A stretch of DNA of 6,532 nucleotides from Chloroflexota bacterium. GTDB taxonomy: Bacteria; Chloroflexota; Dehalococcoidia; SM23-28-2; RBG-16-64-32. A model generated the notes under the pieces. It searched no databases. It saw only the letters and a program-made list of their open reading frames with translations, and was not told the origin of the DNA. The DNA is taken from positions 1 through 6,532 of the forward strand of contig JADFKG010000117.1 in the NCBI GenBank assembly GCA_022565075.1, read 5' to 3'. This document shows positions 1 through 5,534 of the stretch, one piece after another. Position numbers and translations under genes: made by a program. Numbering within the stretch: position 1 is the first letter of the stretch; every line of letters begins with the position of its first letter.

Positions 1-1
1 T

Positions 2-9
2 CTCCTTCT
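2..9 (-). promoter_or_regulatory. Shine-Dalgarno-like site for a gene starting off the left edge
   Basis: Read on the minus strand, the last bases of the window are CAGAAGGAGA, a strong AAGGAG ribosome-binding sequence. It lies about 55 bases past the stop of the CoA-transferase at 63-1298. It suggests that another minus-strand gene of the same operon begins within a few bases outside the window. The 62 bases between that stop and the edge hold no gene I can support. The start codon itself is not visible. Confidence 0.35.
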
Positions 10-62
10 GGCCTTTGCTTGGTTTCTTCGAGCCTACCGTCCCGTCGGCTGCCTTGCCCTTG

Positions 63-1298
63 CTACTGGAGGGCGCCGGCGACCATCAAGTCCGCGATCT
101 CGTCGTCGCCGAGACCGAGGATTTCTTTGCACACCTGCTCTGTGTGCTGGCCGAGGAGCGGCGCTGGGGAGCGCAGCTCGCCGGGCGTCTTCGAGAATTT
201 CGCGGGCGGGCCGTCGTATGCAGAGCGGCCGGTCTCCGGGTGGTCGAGGTAGACGTAGTAGCCTCGCGCCTTGAGATGCTCGTCGAAATCGAGCATCTCT
301 CTCGCGCTCTGGACGACGTGCGCCGGAACGCCGCGCGACTGGAGGTCCTCCATGACGGCGAAGGCGTCCTTGTCCGCGGTCCAGGCGTTGATCGCGGCGT
401 CGAGCTCGTCCTCGTTCTCTTTGCGCCCTTCGAGCGTGGCGAACTTCTCGTCGCCCACAGGGTCGCCGATCACCGCGGCCAGGGCGTTCCACTCGTCGTC
501 GTCGAAGCAGGCGATCGCGACCCAACGTTCGTCCATCGGCCGGCCGCCGTTAGTCAACGGCGCGCACTTGTAGGCGTTGTGCGGCGAAGCGATCGGCAGG
601 TGGTTGCCGATGCGGTTTTGCTCGACGCCGTTTGCCGTGTAATCGAAGATCGCCGGTGCCAGCGGGCAAACGGAAGACTCCAGCTGGGCGCATTCGATGC
701 GCTGGCCCTTCCCGGTACGGTGGCGGTAGTGAAGCGCGGCCATGATGGCGACGAGCGTGTGTCCGGGGTTGATCACGTAGTCCGGGTAGTTCGTGCCAAG
801 GCCGATCGGCTGCCGCTCGGGGAAGCCGCTGATGTGGCTGTAGCCGGTGATCGGCGTAAGGACGGCGCCGAAGCCCAGGAAGTCTTTGTGCGGGCCGTCG
901 TAACCCTGCATCGGCTGGTAGGCGGCGATGATCTTCGGATTCCACTCGGATATCGTTTCGTAGGTCAGGCCCCAGCGCTCGATCACGCGCGGCGTGATGT
1001 TCGTGAGGAAGACGTCGGCCCACTCGACAAGCTTACGAGCGACGCCCAGGCCCTCGGGCGCGTTGAGGTTGAGGGTGATGCCGAGCTTGCCTGCGTTGAA
1101 GTTGTTGAAGTAGCCGCTGACGTTGTAGCCGGTCTTGTCTTTGGCGAACGGGGCAACGGTGCGCAAGGCGTCGATGTGCGTCTCCGACTCCACTCGCACG
1201 ACGGTGGCGCCGTAAGTCGCCATGTGGTTGGCACAGATCGGGCCGGCGCCGTACCAGGAGAAGTCGGCGACCTTGAGGCCGTCGAGCGCGGCCTTCAC
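63..1298 (-). CDS. CaiB/BaiF (class III) CoA-transferase, probable catalytic subunit
   Basis: A 411-residue family III CoA-transferase, full length for the family. Such enzymes move CoA from an acyl-CoA donor to a carboxylic acid through an aspartyl-CoA thioester intermediate in the cytoplasm. The N-terminal Rossmann-like half begins with LKVADFSWYGAGP (residues 8-20), a typical family opening. The central block NYPDYV...HYRHRTGKGQ (170-199) places Asp173 at the expected catalytic position. The C-terminal segment with 'RGVPAHVVQS' and 'PLLGQHTEQV' is also typical. The GTG start is chosen because AAGGAG lies 7 bases upstream and no in-frame ATG precedes it. The start overlaps the stop of a 24-residue ORF (GTGA). 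It is third in a tightly coupled operon with another CoA-transferase. The real acyl substrate cannot be read from sequence; benzylsuccinate-type, carnitine-type or other short acids are all possible. Confidence 0.93.
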   Translation of the reverse strand: MKAALDGLKVADFSWYGAGPICANHMATYGATVVRVESETHIDALRTVAPFAKDKTGYNVSGYFNNFNAGKLGITLNLNAPEGLGVARKLVEWADVFLTNITPRVIERWGLTYETISEWNPKIIAAYQPMQGYDGPHKDFLGFGAVLTPITGYSHISGFPERQPIGLGTNYPDYVINPGHTLVAIMAALHYRHRTGKGQRIECAQLESSVCPLAPAIFDYTANGVEQNRIGNHLPIASPHNAYKCAPLTNGGRPMDERWVAIACFDDDEWNALAAVIGDPVGDEKFATLEGRKENEDELDAAINAWTADKDAFAVMEDLQSRGVPAHVVQSAREMLDFDEHLKARGYYVYLDHPETGRSAYDGPPAKFSKTPGELRSPAPLLGQHTEQVCKEILGLGDDEIADLMVAGALQ

Positions 1299-1369
1299 GC
1301 GCGTACTCCTTCGCCCTCGCCGGCCTCGTCGAATCGCAGCGTCACTCGGTCGGGCATTCTGGCCTCCAT
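1295..1369 (-). CDS. 24-residue ORF linking the two CoA-transferase genes
   Basis: A small reading frame fills the 70-base gap between the two CoA-transferases. Its ATG overlaps the stop of the upstream gene (TGATG) and its TGA overlaps the GTG start of the downstream gene (GTGA). AAGGAG sits 7 bases before the ATG. A second possible start, ATG at residue 5, has GGAGG 5 bases upstream. The peptide begins MEARMPDRVTLRF and ends EGVRA; it is acidic in its second half and has no recognisable domain. Inference: it works as a translational coupling bridge rather than as a functional peptide. It may instead be a remnant of an N-terminal extension of the downstream enzyme displaced by a frameshift, because VRA would continue naturally into ALDGLKV. 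Protein expression is unproven. Confidence 0.4.
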   Translation of the reverse strand: MEARMPDRVTLRFDEAGEGEGVRA

Positions 1370-2652
1370 CACACGGCTCCTTGCGCCTCTAGCTCGTGCC
1401 ATTCGCTCTCGCTGACGCCCAGCTCTTCGCCGAATATCTGCTGGTTGTGCTCGCCGACGAGTGGTGGGCGGGCGTGGATCGCCCAGGGCGTCTCGGAAAA
1501 GCGGTACGGCGTGCCGGGATAGTCGAGCGTCGCCTTCAGTTCCGGGTGTTCCACGGGCGTCAACCATTTTCGCGCCTTCAGTTGGGGGTTCTCGGCGAGG
1601 TCCTTGGGCGTGCTGACGATGCCCCAGAGAAGGCGCCGCTCCTGTCCCTGCTGGTACATCTCCCACTTGGTCTTCGTGGCAGTGAACTTGCGCAGGACGG
1701 CGGCGATGTGAGTCATCGTCTGGATCTTCTGGCTGATGGCGGCGGGGTCTTCCGTGAACGTCGTCAGGAAGCGCAGGTTCAGGTTGCCGATGAACTCCTT
1801 ATACGGCTCCTCGGTCAGGTCCTCCGCCATACCCTCTTCGTCCATCCAGACCAGCAGTTCGGACCATGGAGCCCCGCCCGGCGCACCAACGTAGCCGAAA
1901 ACGTGCCCGTCGCTGCACTCGTAGACGCCGATGCCGGGCACGTCGAACGGGATGATGCCGCGCGAGCCGGCGTGGCAGCGCAGCGCTTCCAGCATGTCCC
2001 ACGTCTGCATCGCGGTCTCCTGGGCGAGCGAGAGCGCCTCCTGCATCGAGACGTCGATGTGCTGGCCTTCGCCGCTCTGGTCGCGGTGAAAGAGGGCGAT
2101 CAGCGAACTGGCTGCACCGATGATCGAGGCGGAGATGTAGCCCTGACGCCAGGGCGGGACGTTCGGCGGATCAGTTGGCTCGCCGGCCAGCCACATGACG
2201 CCGCCGGCGGCAACGCCGACGATGTCCGGCGCTTTGTAATGCGCGTGGGGGCCGTCCTGGCCGAAGCCGGTGATCGACGTGAGGATGACGTCGCTCTTGA
2301 TCGCCGCCAGGTCGTCGTAGCCAAGCCCGAGGCCGGCCAGGTACCCCGGCTGGAAGGTCTCGACGATGATGTCAGCAGTGGCGGCGAGGCGTTTGAACAG
2401 TGCGCGGCCGCCCTCGTCGTCGAGGTTCAGCGTGACGCTGCGCTTGCTCGTATTGAGGTTGAGCCAGTAGAGGCTGGCTTCGGTGTTGTCATGGTAGTAG
2501 GGCGGCAGCGCGCGCACGGGGTCGCCGCCGGGCGGCTCGATCTTGATGACGTCGGCGCCCAGGTCTGCCAGCAGCTTGGTGCAATACTGGCCCGCCTCTC
2601 CCGCCAGGTCGAGGACGCGGATATCGCCGAGGGTAGTTTCGGATTCGGGCAT
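1369..2652 (-). CDS. CaiB/BaiF (class III) CoA-transferase, subunit lacking the usual catalytic Asp
   Basis: A 427-residue family III CoA-transferase homologue. It opens with IRVLDLAGEAGQYCTKLLAD (residues 11-30) and GADVIKIEPPGGDPVR, both hallmark N-terminal motifs, and carries the PDIVGVAAGG block (142-151) and SGEGQHIDVS (193-202). The region aligning with the catalytic aspartate reads PPWRQGYISAS (166-176), with Tyr172 or Ser175 at the expected place and no Asp. The ATG at 2652 is preferred over upstream starts because GAAGGA lies 5 bases before it, family homology begins right after it, and a promoter lies upstream. It is first in an operon with the Asp-bearing CoA-transferase at 63-1298. 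In known heteromeric members such as the two-subunit benzylsuccinate CoA-transferase, one subunit is catalytic. By analogy this could be the structural partner. The substrate is unknown. Confidence 0.92.
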   Translation of the reverse strand: MPESETTLGDIRVLDLAGEAGQYCTKLLADLGADVIKIEPPGGDPVRALPPYYHDNTEASLYWLNLNTSKRSVTLNLDDEGGRALFKRLAATADIIVETFQPGYLAGLGLGYDDLAAIKSDVILTSITGFGQDGPHAHYKAPDIVGVAAGGVMWLAGEPTDPPNVPPWRQGYISASIIGAASSLIALFHRDQSGEGQHIDVSMQEALSLAQETAMQTWDMLEALRCHAGSRGIIPFDVPGIGVYECSDGHVFGYVGAPGGAPWSELLVWMDEEGMAEDLTEEPYKEFIGNLNLRFLTTFTEDPAAISQKIQTMTHIAAVLRKFTATKTKWEMYQQGQERRLLWGIVSTPKDLAENPQLKARKWLTPVEHPELKATLDYPGTPYRFSETPWAIHARPPLVGEHNQQIFGEELGVSESEWHELEAQGAV

Positions 2653-2675
2653 TGGTGTCCTTCTGGTCGTTGGCA

Positions 2676-2705
2676 AATATAGCAGACGGGTCGTGGGCGA
2701 GTCAC
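2676..2705 (-). promoter_or_regulatory. Likely sigma70-type promoter of the CoA-transferase operon
   Basis: On the minus strand GTGACT (2705-2700, four of six matches to TTGACA) is followed after 18 bases by TATATT (2681-2676, five of six matches to TATAAT). The predicted start of transcription lies about 15-20 bases before the ATG at 2652, leaving room for the GAAGGA ribosome-binding site. The promoter sits in the 150-base divergent gap shared with the reductase gene. The call rests on motif match and position only. Confidence 0.45.
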
Positions 2706-2735
2706 TGGGGCGTGCTGTAACTTTCACGGTTCGCG

Positions 2736-2770
2736 TGGTATAAAGCCGATGGCGCGCCGCTTGGGCGCGC
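2736..2770 (+). promoter_or_regulatory. Extended -10 promoter and 5' hairpin of the reductase gene
   Basis: TGGTATAAA at 2736-2744 is an extended -10 element (TGn plus five of six matches to TATAAT); no good -35 is present at 17 bases. Transcription would begin near 2751. The first bases of the transcript would form a GC-only stem, GCGCGCC (2752-2758) pairing with GGCGCGC (2764-2770) around a GCTTG loop. A hairpin at the 5' end of an mRNA can stabilise it, and as DNA the same repeat could be an operator. Which applies is not visible. This placement supports the GTG at 2803 as the reductase start, since an ATG at 2749 would precede the transcript. Confidence 0.4.
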
Positions 2771-2802
2771 GCAAGTCCAATGGAGAGGGAGGGGATGCCA
2801 CT

Positions 2803-3549
2803 GTGGGCTGTCTGAGCGAGAAGGTTGCTATCGTCACCGGGAGTTCGCGCGGCCTGGGCCGGGCCATCGCCTGGGAGTTTGCCGAGCACGGGGCGAGAGT
2901 CGTCGTCAACTACAACCAGAGCAAGGAGCTGGCCGAGGCGCTGGTCAAGGAGATTAAGGACAAGGGCGGCGAGGCGATCGCCGTGCAAGCCAGCGTCGCC
3001 TCAGAGGACGAGTGCGGCGCGCTGATTGACGCTGCGATCAAGGAGTTCGGCGGCCTCGACATCCTCGTCAACAACGCTGGAATCAACCGCGACCGGACGA
3101 TTCGGAGGATGACGGGGGAAGAGTGGCGCGAGGTGATCGCGACGGACCTGAACAGCGTTTTCTACTGCACGGCGGCCGCGGTGCCGCACATGATCGAACG
3201 CGGCGGCGGCCGCATCGTGAACATGGCCTCGATCATTGGCCAGAAGGGCAACGTGGGGCAGTCGAACTACGCGGCGGCGAAGGCTGGCATTGTCGGCTTC
3301 TCCAAGTCGGCGGCGCAGGAGCTGGCGCGCTTCAACATCACGGTCAACGCGCTCTGCCCTGGCTTCATCGAGACGGAGATGGTGATCAGCCTCACGGACG
3401 AGGTGAAGGAAGCGCTGCTGGCGACCGTGCCGCTCGGCCGATTCGGCAAGCCGGAGGAAGTGGCTGCGATTACGCGCTTCCTCGTGTCCGAAGGCGACTA
3501 TGTGACCGGCGCACAGATCAACATCAACGGCGGAATGTACATGCAATAA
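2803..3549 (+). CDS. FabG-like short-chain dehydrogenase/reductase (3-oxoacyl-ACP or acetoacetyl-CoA reductase)
   Basis: A 248-residue classical SDR that reduces a 3-oxoacyl thioester with NAD(P)H. Visible motifs are the nucleotide-binding TGSSRGLG (residues 12-19), NNAG (90-93), Asn117, Ser143 and the Y156-AAA-K160 catalytic pair, then PGFIETEM and the C-terminal NGGMYMQ. Length and spacing match FabG. The catalytic tetrad is complete. The start is set at GTG 2803 because LSEKVAIVTG is the normal family opening and a purine-rich GGAGAGGGAGGGG (2782-2794) lies upstream. An in-frame ATG at 2749 would add 18 low-complexity residues containing a hairpin. FabG and PhaB-type acetoacetyl-CoA reductases are hard to tell apart by eye, and QKGNVGQSNY with an NGG-M ending is compatible with either. 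The gene is followed 8 bases on by a DinB-like gene, so the two are probably co-transcribed. Confidence 0.9.
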   Translation: MGCLSEKVAIVTGSSRGLGRAIAWEFAEHGARVVVNYNQSKELAEALVKEIKDKGGEAIAVQASVASEDECGALIDAAIKEFGGLDILVNNAGINRDRTIRRMTGEEWREVIATDLNSVFYCTAAAVPHMIERGGGRIVNMASIIGQKGNVGQSNYAAAKAGIVGFSKSAAQELARFNITVNALCPGFIETEMVISLTDEVKEALLATVPLGRFGKPEEVAAITRFLVSEGDYVTGAQININGGMYMQ

Positions 3550-3557
3550 GGCCCGCC

Positions 3558-4049
3558 ATGGGACGCGAAGCGATCGAACAGTACCTCTACTGGATGGACG
3601 AGGCCTTCGACGGCCCTGACGAGCACTCGTTACTCAACAACCTGAGCTCCCTCCACGATCGCGACTGGGACGCGCGACCTCCCGGCGGCCAGCGCAGGGC
3701 CTGGCAGATCGTCAACCACGTGGGCGCCTGCAAGTTCATGTACGCCGACCACGCCTTCGCACAGGGCGAGCTGACGTGGCAGACGGTCGACGCGGCGACC
3801 GGCTTCGGCCGCTCACCGGCTGAGATCATCGGCTGGCTGCGGCGCGGCCACGACCTGCTGCGCTCCTACGTCGCCGCGCTCGGGGACGACGCGGAACTCC
3901 TCGTCGAGCGCCGTGCCAACTGGGGCGAGATGAAAGAGACGCGCTGGCTCGTCCGCATCACGATCGAGCACGACCTCTACCACGGCGGCGAGATCAACCA
4001 CATCCGCTCGGTGCTCCAGGGAACGGACCGCTGGGCGCACGAGGAGTAG
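3558..4049 (+). CDS. DinB-superfamily protein (putative metal-dependent four-helix protein)
   Basis: A 163-residue protein of the DinB/YfiT-like four-helix-bundle superfamily, full length. The probable metal-binding histidines are His54 in IVNHVGACK and His138 and His142 in EHDLYHGGEINH, which gives the HxxxH of the last helix; His148 follows. Family members include thiol-S-transferases and damage-induced proteins, but most, including this one, have no assigned reaction. The ATG at 3558 is chosen because it lies 8 bases after the reductase stop, has AAGG 6 bases upstream, and begins right where the helical domain starts. The same frame is open far upstream, but there it only shadows the reductase. 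It is probably co-transcribed with the reductase and ends 10 bases from the convergent lipoprotein gene. Confidence 0.85.
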   Translation: MGREAIEQYLYWMDEAFDGPDEHSLLNNLSSLHDRDWDARPPGGQRRAWQIVNHVGACKFMYADHAFAQGELTWQTVDAATGFGRSPAEIIGWLRRGHDLLRSYVAALGDDAELLVERRANWGEMKETRWLVRITIEHDLYHGGEINHIRSVLQGTDRWAHEE

Positions 4050-4059
4050 GCGCGGCCGG

Positions 4060-4401
4060 TCAGGCGCCGTCTTCGGGCGTTTCTTCAGGTGCTTCGGTGG
4101 GGCAAGGGATCGTCAGCGGGTCGCCGATCGCCAGGACGTCCGGGTCTTCGAGGTCGCTGGCCTCTACGATCGCGTCGATGGTAACGCCGAAGGTTTCGGC
4201 CAGGCCGGCGAGCGTGTCGCCGTCGAGCACTTCGTAGTCCGTCGGTTCGCATTCTGATGGTGTCGCCGTGGGCGTGGCCGCGACGGGCGTCTCTGTCGGG
4301 CCACTGGCGGTGGAGGAGGGCGTGATCACGAAGGGGCTGTCGCCGCCGCCACAGGCGCCGAGCGCGAGCAGCGCACCGGCCATCGGGATCAGGAATCGCA
4401 T
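4060..4401 (-). CDS. LysM-domain lipoprotein
   Basis: A 113-residue predicted lipoprotein. The signal peptide MRFLIPMAGALLALGAC ends in a lipobox (LGAC) with the acylated cysteine at residue 17. A low-complexity Thr/Pro/Ser/Ala linker follows (about 28-49, with TPTATP). A single LysM domain spans about 56-99: YEVLDGDTLAGLAETFGVT, then IGDPLTIP. The tail is acidic and Pro-rich. LysM domains bind N-acetylglucosamine-containing glycans such as peptidoglycan, so the protein probably sits at the membrane-wall interface. Cys51 and Cys100 bracket the LysM domain almost exactly and could form a disulphide outside the cell. GGAG lies 6 bases before the ATG. It is convergent with the DinB gene and divergent from the glycosylase. 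There is no catalytic domain, so it could be a binding or spacer module only. Confidence 0.85.
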   Translation of the reverse strand: MRFLIPMAGALLALGACGGGDSPFVITPSSTASGPTETPVAATPTATPSECEPTDYEVLDGDTLAGLAETFGVTIDAIVEASDLEDPDVLAIGDPLTIPCPTEAPEETPEDGA

Positions 4402-4443
4402 CGCCTACTCCTCTCCAGTCCAGCGGGGCGTCGTGACACCCGC

Positions 4444-4472
4444 ACGATCCGCCGATCTGGCAGTGAAGTCAA
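4444..4472 (-). promoter_or_regulatory. Possible promoter of the LysM lipoprotein gene
   Basis: On the minus strand TTGACT (4472-4467, five of six matches to TTGACA) is followed after 17 bases by GATCGT (4449-4444), which is only a three-of-six match to TATAAT. It lies about 45 bases before the lipoprotein ATG. The -35 is good and the -10 poor, so this is a weak call. Confidence 0.25.
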
Positions 4473-4501
4473 CGAATGTGGCGGGCAAGACGTTGATACA
4501 T

Positions 4502-4516
4502 TCGCCGTCACGGCGA
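4502..4516. repeat. Perfect inverted repeat in the lipoprotein/glycosylase divergent gap
   Basis: TCGCCG-TCA-CGGCGA is a perfect 6-base inverted repeat with a 3-base centre, in the 183-base gap between two divergent genes. It lies upstream of both predicted promoters, a place where an operator could act. Short GC-rich repeats like this arise often by chance in such DNA, and nothing shows that a protein binds here. Confidence 0.3.
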
Positions 4517-4566
4517 GCGATAGGCTGGCGGGTGACGCCGATCACTGGGCCTCGGCTGTCGGCCGC

Positions 4567-4575
4567 TGTTAGAAT
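4567..4575 (+). promoter_or_regulatory. Extended -10 promoter giving a nearly leaderless glycosylase mRNA
   Basis: TGTTAGAAT is an extended -10 (TGn plus TAGAAT, five of six matches to TATAAT). It ends 9 bases before the ATG at 4585, so transcription would begin at about 4582 or at the ATG itself. No Shine-Dalgarno sequence is visible before this ATG, which fits a leaderless transcript. There is no clear -35. Confidence 0.4.
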
Positions 4576-4584
4576 CCGGGCGAT

Positions 4585-5025
4585 ATGCTCGCCTACGACA
4601 AGAAGACGGCGCTCCTGCACGTCAGGAAAGCCGACCCAACGCTCGCTGGCGTAATCGAGGTGGCGGGGCCGTTCGAGATCGAGCAGCGTGGCGGTGCCTT
4701 CAAGTCGCTGGCGCGGGCTGTCTTCTTCCAGCAGCTGGCGGGGGCCGCCGCGCGGGCGATCATGGGCCGCGTGCTGGCGACGTTGGAGACGGACGAGGAG
4801 CGATGGTACGAACCGGCCCGCTTCCTGCAGGCGACGGACGAGGAGTTGCGCGCGGCCGGTCTCTCGCGGCAGAAGACGATGTACCTGCGGGACCTAAGCG
4901 AAAAGTTCGGCTCTGGCGAGCTTTCGGAAGACGAGTTCGGCGATCTCGACGACGAGGCCGTGATCGAGCGCGTGACGCTGGTCAAAGGCATCGGCCGCTG
5001 GACGGCGGAGATGTTCCTCATCTTA
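4585..5025 (+). pseudogene. DNA-3-methyladenine glycosylase (AlkA-like, HhH-GPD), 3' end lost at the junction
   Basis: The intact part encodes about 147 residues of an HhH-GPD base-excision-repair glycosylase, the enzymes that remove alkylated purines from DNA. The family-like helix SLARAVFFQQLAGAAA (41-56) is present. The helix-hairpin-helix LVKGIGRWTAEMFLI (132-146) is well preserved. Normally the chain runs on to a catalytic Asp about 15-20 residues later and ends at roughly 200-230 residues. Here homology stops at MFLI and the frame continues into unrelated sequence (CQCEAALDTMRG...) to a TGA at 5143-5145. The catalytic Asp is therefore missing and the product should be inactive. The break falls exactly where a transposon-like TGTCA end begins. 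The 5' half shows no frameshift or stop, so the disruption is recent or the junction is an assembly join. The natural start lacks a Shine-Dalgarno site. Confidence 0.8.
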
Positions 5026-5028
5026 TGT

Positions 5029-5067
5029 CAATGCGAGGCTGCGTTAGATACGATGCGAGGCTGCCTT
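5029..5067. repeat. Two direct repeats with 22-base period at the putative element end
   Basis: ATGCGAGGCTGC occurs exactly at 5031-5042 and again at 5053-5064. Allowing two mismatches, the match extends to 17 bases (5029-5045 and 5051-5067; c.ATGCGAGGCTGC.tt). The period of 22 bases is about two helical turns, so both copies would face the same side of the DNA. They start three bases inside the TGTCA that abuts the broken glycosylase. Multiple such sites at one end are typical of transposase binding sites in Tn7-like, Tn402-like and IS21-like ends; here that role is inferred. The rest of the stretch up to 5198 contains no gene I can support. Confidence 0.65.
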
Positions 5068-5198
5068 TCTGCCAGAGTTTTCGGGCGTGTGACGTATCCA
5101 TGGCGGCATTATAGACGGGCACGCTGGCATCATCCGGTTTGCTGAGCGCCAGCCACTGCCAATCCTCACCGTCTCCGGGAGTCCCCCTGCCGTTGAAT

Positions 5199-5411
5199 CT
5201 ACTCGTCGCCTCGCGCTCGCCGGTTCTTGTGAATCAGGCGGTGTTGGGGCGTCTTGACGACACGTATGTTTTCCCGCGTGTCTTTTCCTCCCTCCGCTAG
5301 GGGCTTAATATGATGCACTTCAGATCCCCGCGGGGCCTTGCCCCCCTTGTAGCCTCGCTGTTCCAAGATTTTCTTGATCTTCTTTTCGTCTGCCTCTCTC
5401 TTTTTCGGCAT
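5199..5411 (-). CDS. Small HNH endonuclease-like protein
   Basis: A 70-residue protein with a lysine-rich helical N-terminus (MPKKREADEKKIKKILEQRG) and a compact HNH fold. EVHHIKPLAEGG (31-42) supplies the first histidines (33, 34), Asn48 in DTRENIRVV the central Asn, and His57 and His61 in TPQHRLIH the last. All core HNH positions are present, so a metal-dependent nuclease is plausible. It lacks the CxxC zinc knuckles seen in many longer HNH proteins. The ATG at 5411 is preferred because AAAGGGG lies 6 bases upstream; the frame is open 38 codons further to a TTG but that part looks like leader. HNH proteins this small occur in phages, mobile introns and defence islands. It lies nearest to the putative element end, 123 bases downstream of the HEPN-type gene, on the same strand. 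Its target is unknown. Confidence 0.72.
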   Translation of the reverse strand: MPKKREADEKKIKKILEQRGYKGGKAPRGSEVHHIKPLAEGGKDTRENIRVVKTPQHRLIHKNRRARGDE

Positions 5412-5534
5412 CACTTGCCCCTTTCTCCTACGGCTCCAGAGCCAGCCCTTGCCTCGCTCTTTCCAGATTGTTGCGATGCTGAGTGTACCGCTTCGCGGTG
5501 CGACCCTGCGCTGGCACAGTGTCAAGAAAGAACA
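5412..5534 (-). other. Gap between HEPN-type gene and HNH gene
   Basis: This 123-base gap has a perfect TTGACA on the minus strand at 5525-5520, but no acceptable -10 at 16-19 bases, so I do not call a promoter. Two small inverted repeats are present: ACCGC-TTC-GCGGT (5487-5499) and GGCTC-CA-GAGCC (5432-5443), the second just before the HNH ribosome-binding site. Either could fold in the mRNA and affect HNH translation. Both are short enough to be chance. Confidence 0.3.

Noticed and set aside
15..1415. A 466-codon plus-strand reading frame opposite the CoA-transferase at 63-1298
   Set aside because: It is an antisense shadow in GC-rich codon-biased DNA. Its translation is rich in V, R, A, D and L without domain motifs, while the minus strand encodes a clear full-length enzyme.
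1396..2682. A 428-codon plus-strand frame opposite the second CoA-transferase
   Set aside because: Same reasoning: no motifs, antisense to a well-supported gene.
3123..3557. In-frame upstream extension of the DinB-like protein across the reductase gene
   Set aside because: This part is a shifted-frame shadow of the reductase. The DinB-like fold begins at the ATG at 3558, which has a ribosome-binding site and normal spacing.
4060..4085. Weak hairpin CGCC...GGCG followed by TTT, possible terminator between the convergent DinB-like and lipoprotein genes
   Set aside because: The stem has only about four pairs and the T-run is three bases, and it overlaps the lipoprotein coding sequence. This is not enough to call a terminator.
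5018..5215. A minus-strand frame of about 60 codons (containing SVPVYNAAMDTSHARKLWQK) running through the direct repeats into the broken glycosylase
   Set aside because: It has no convincing start codon or ribosome-binding site, overlaps the HNH gene end and crosses the proposed insertion boundary. A frame of this length is expected by chance here.
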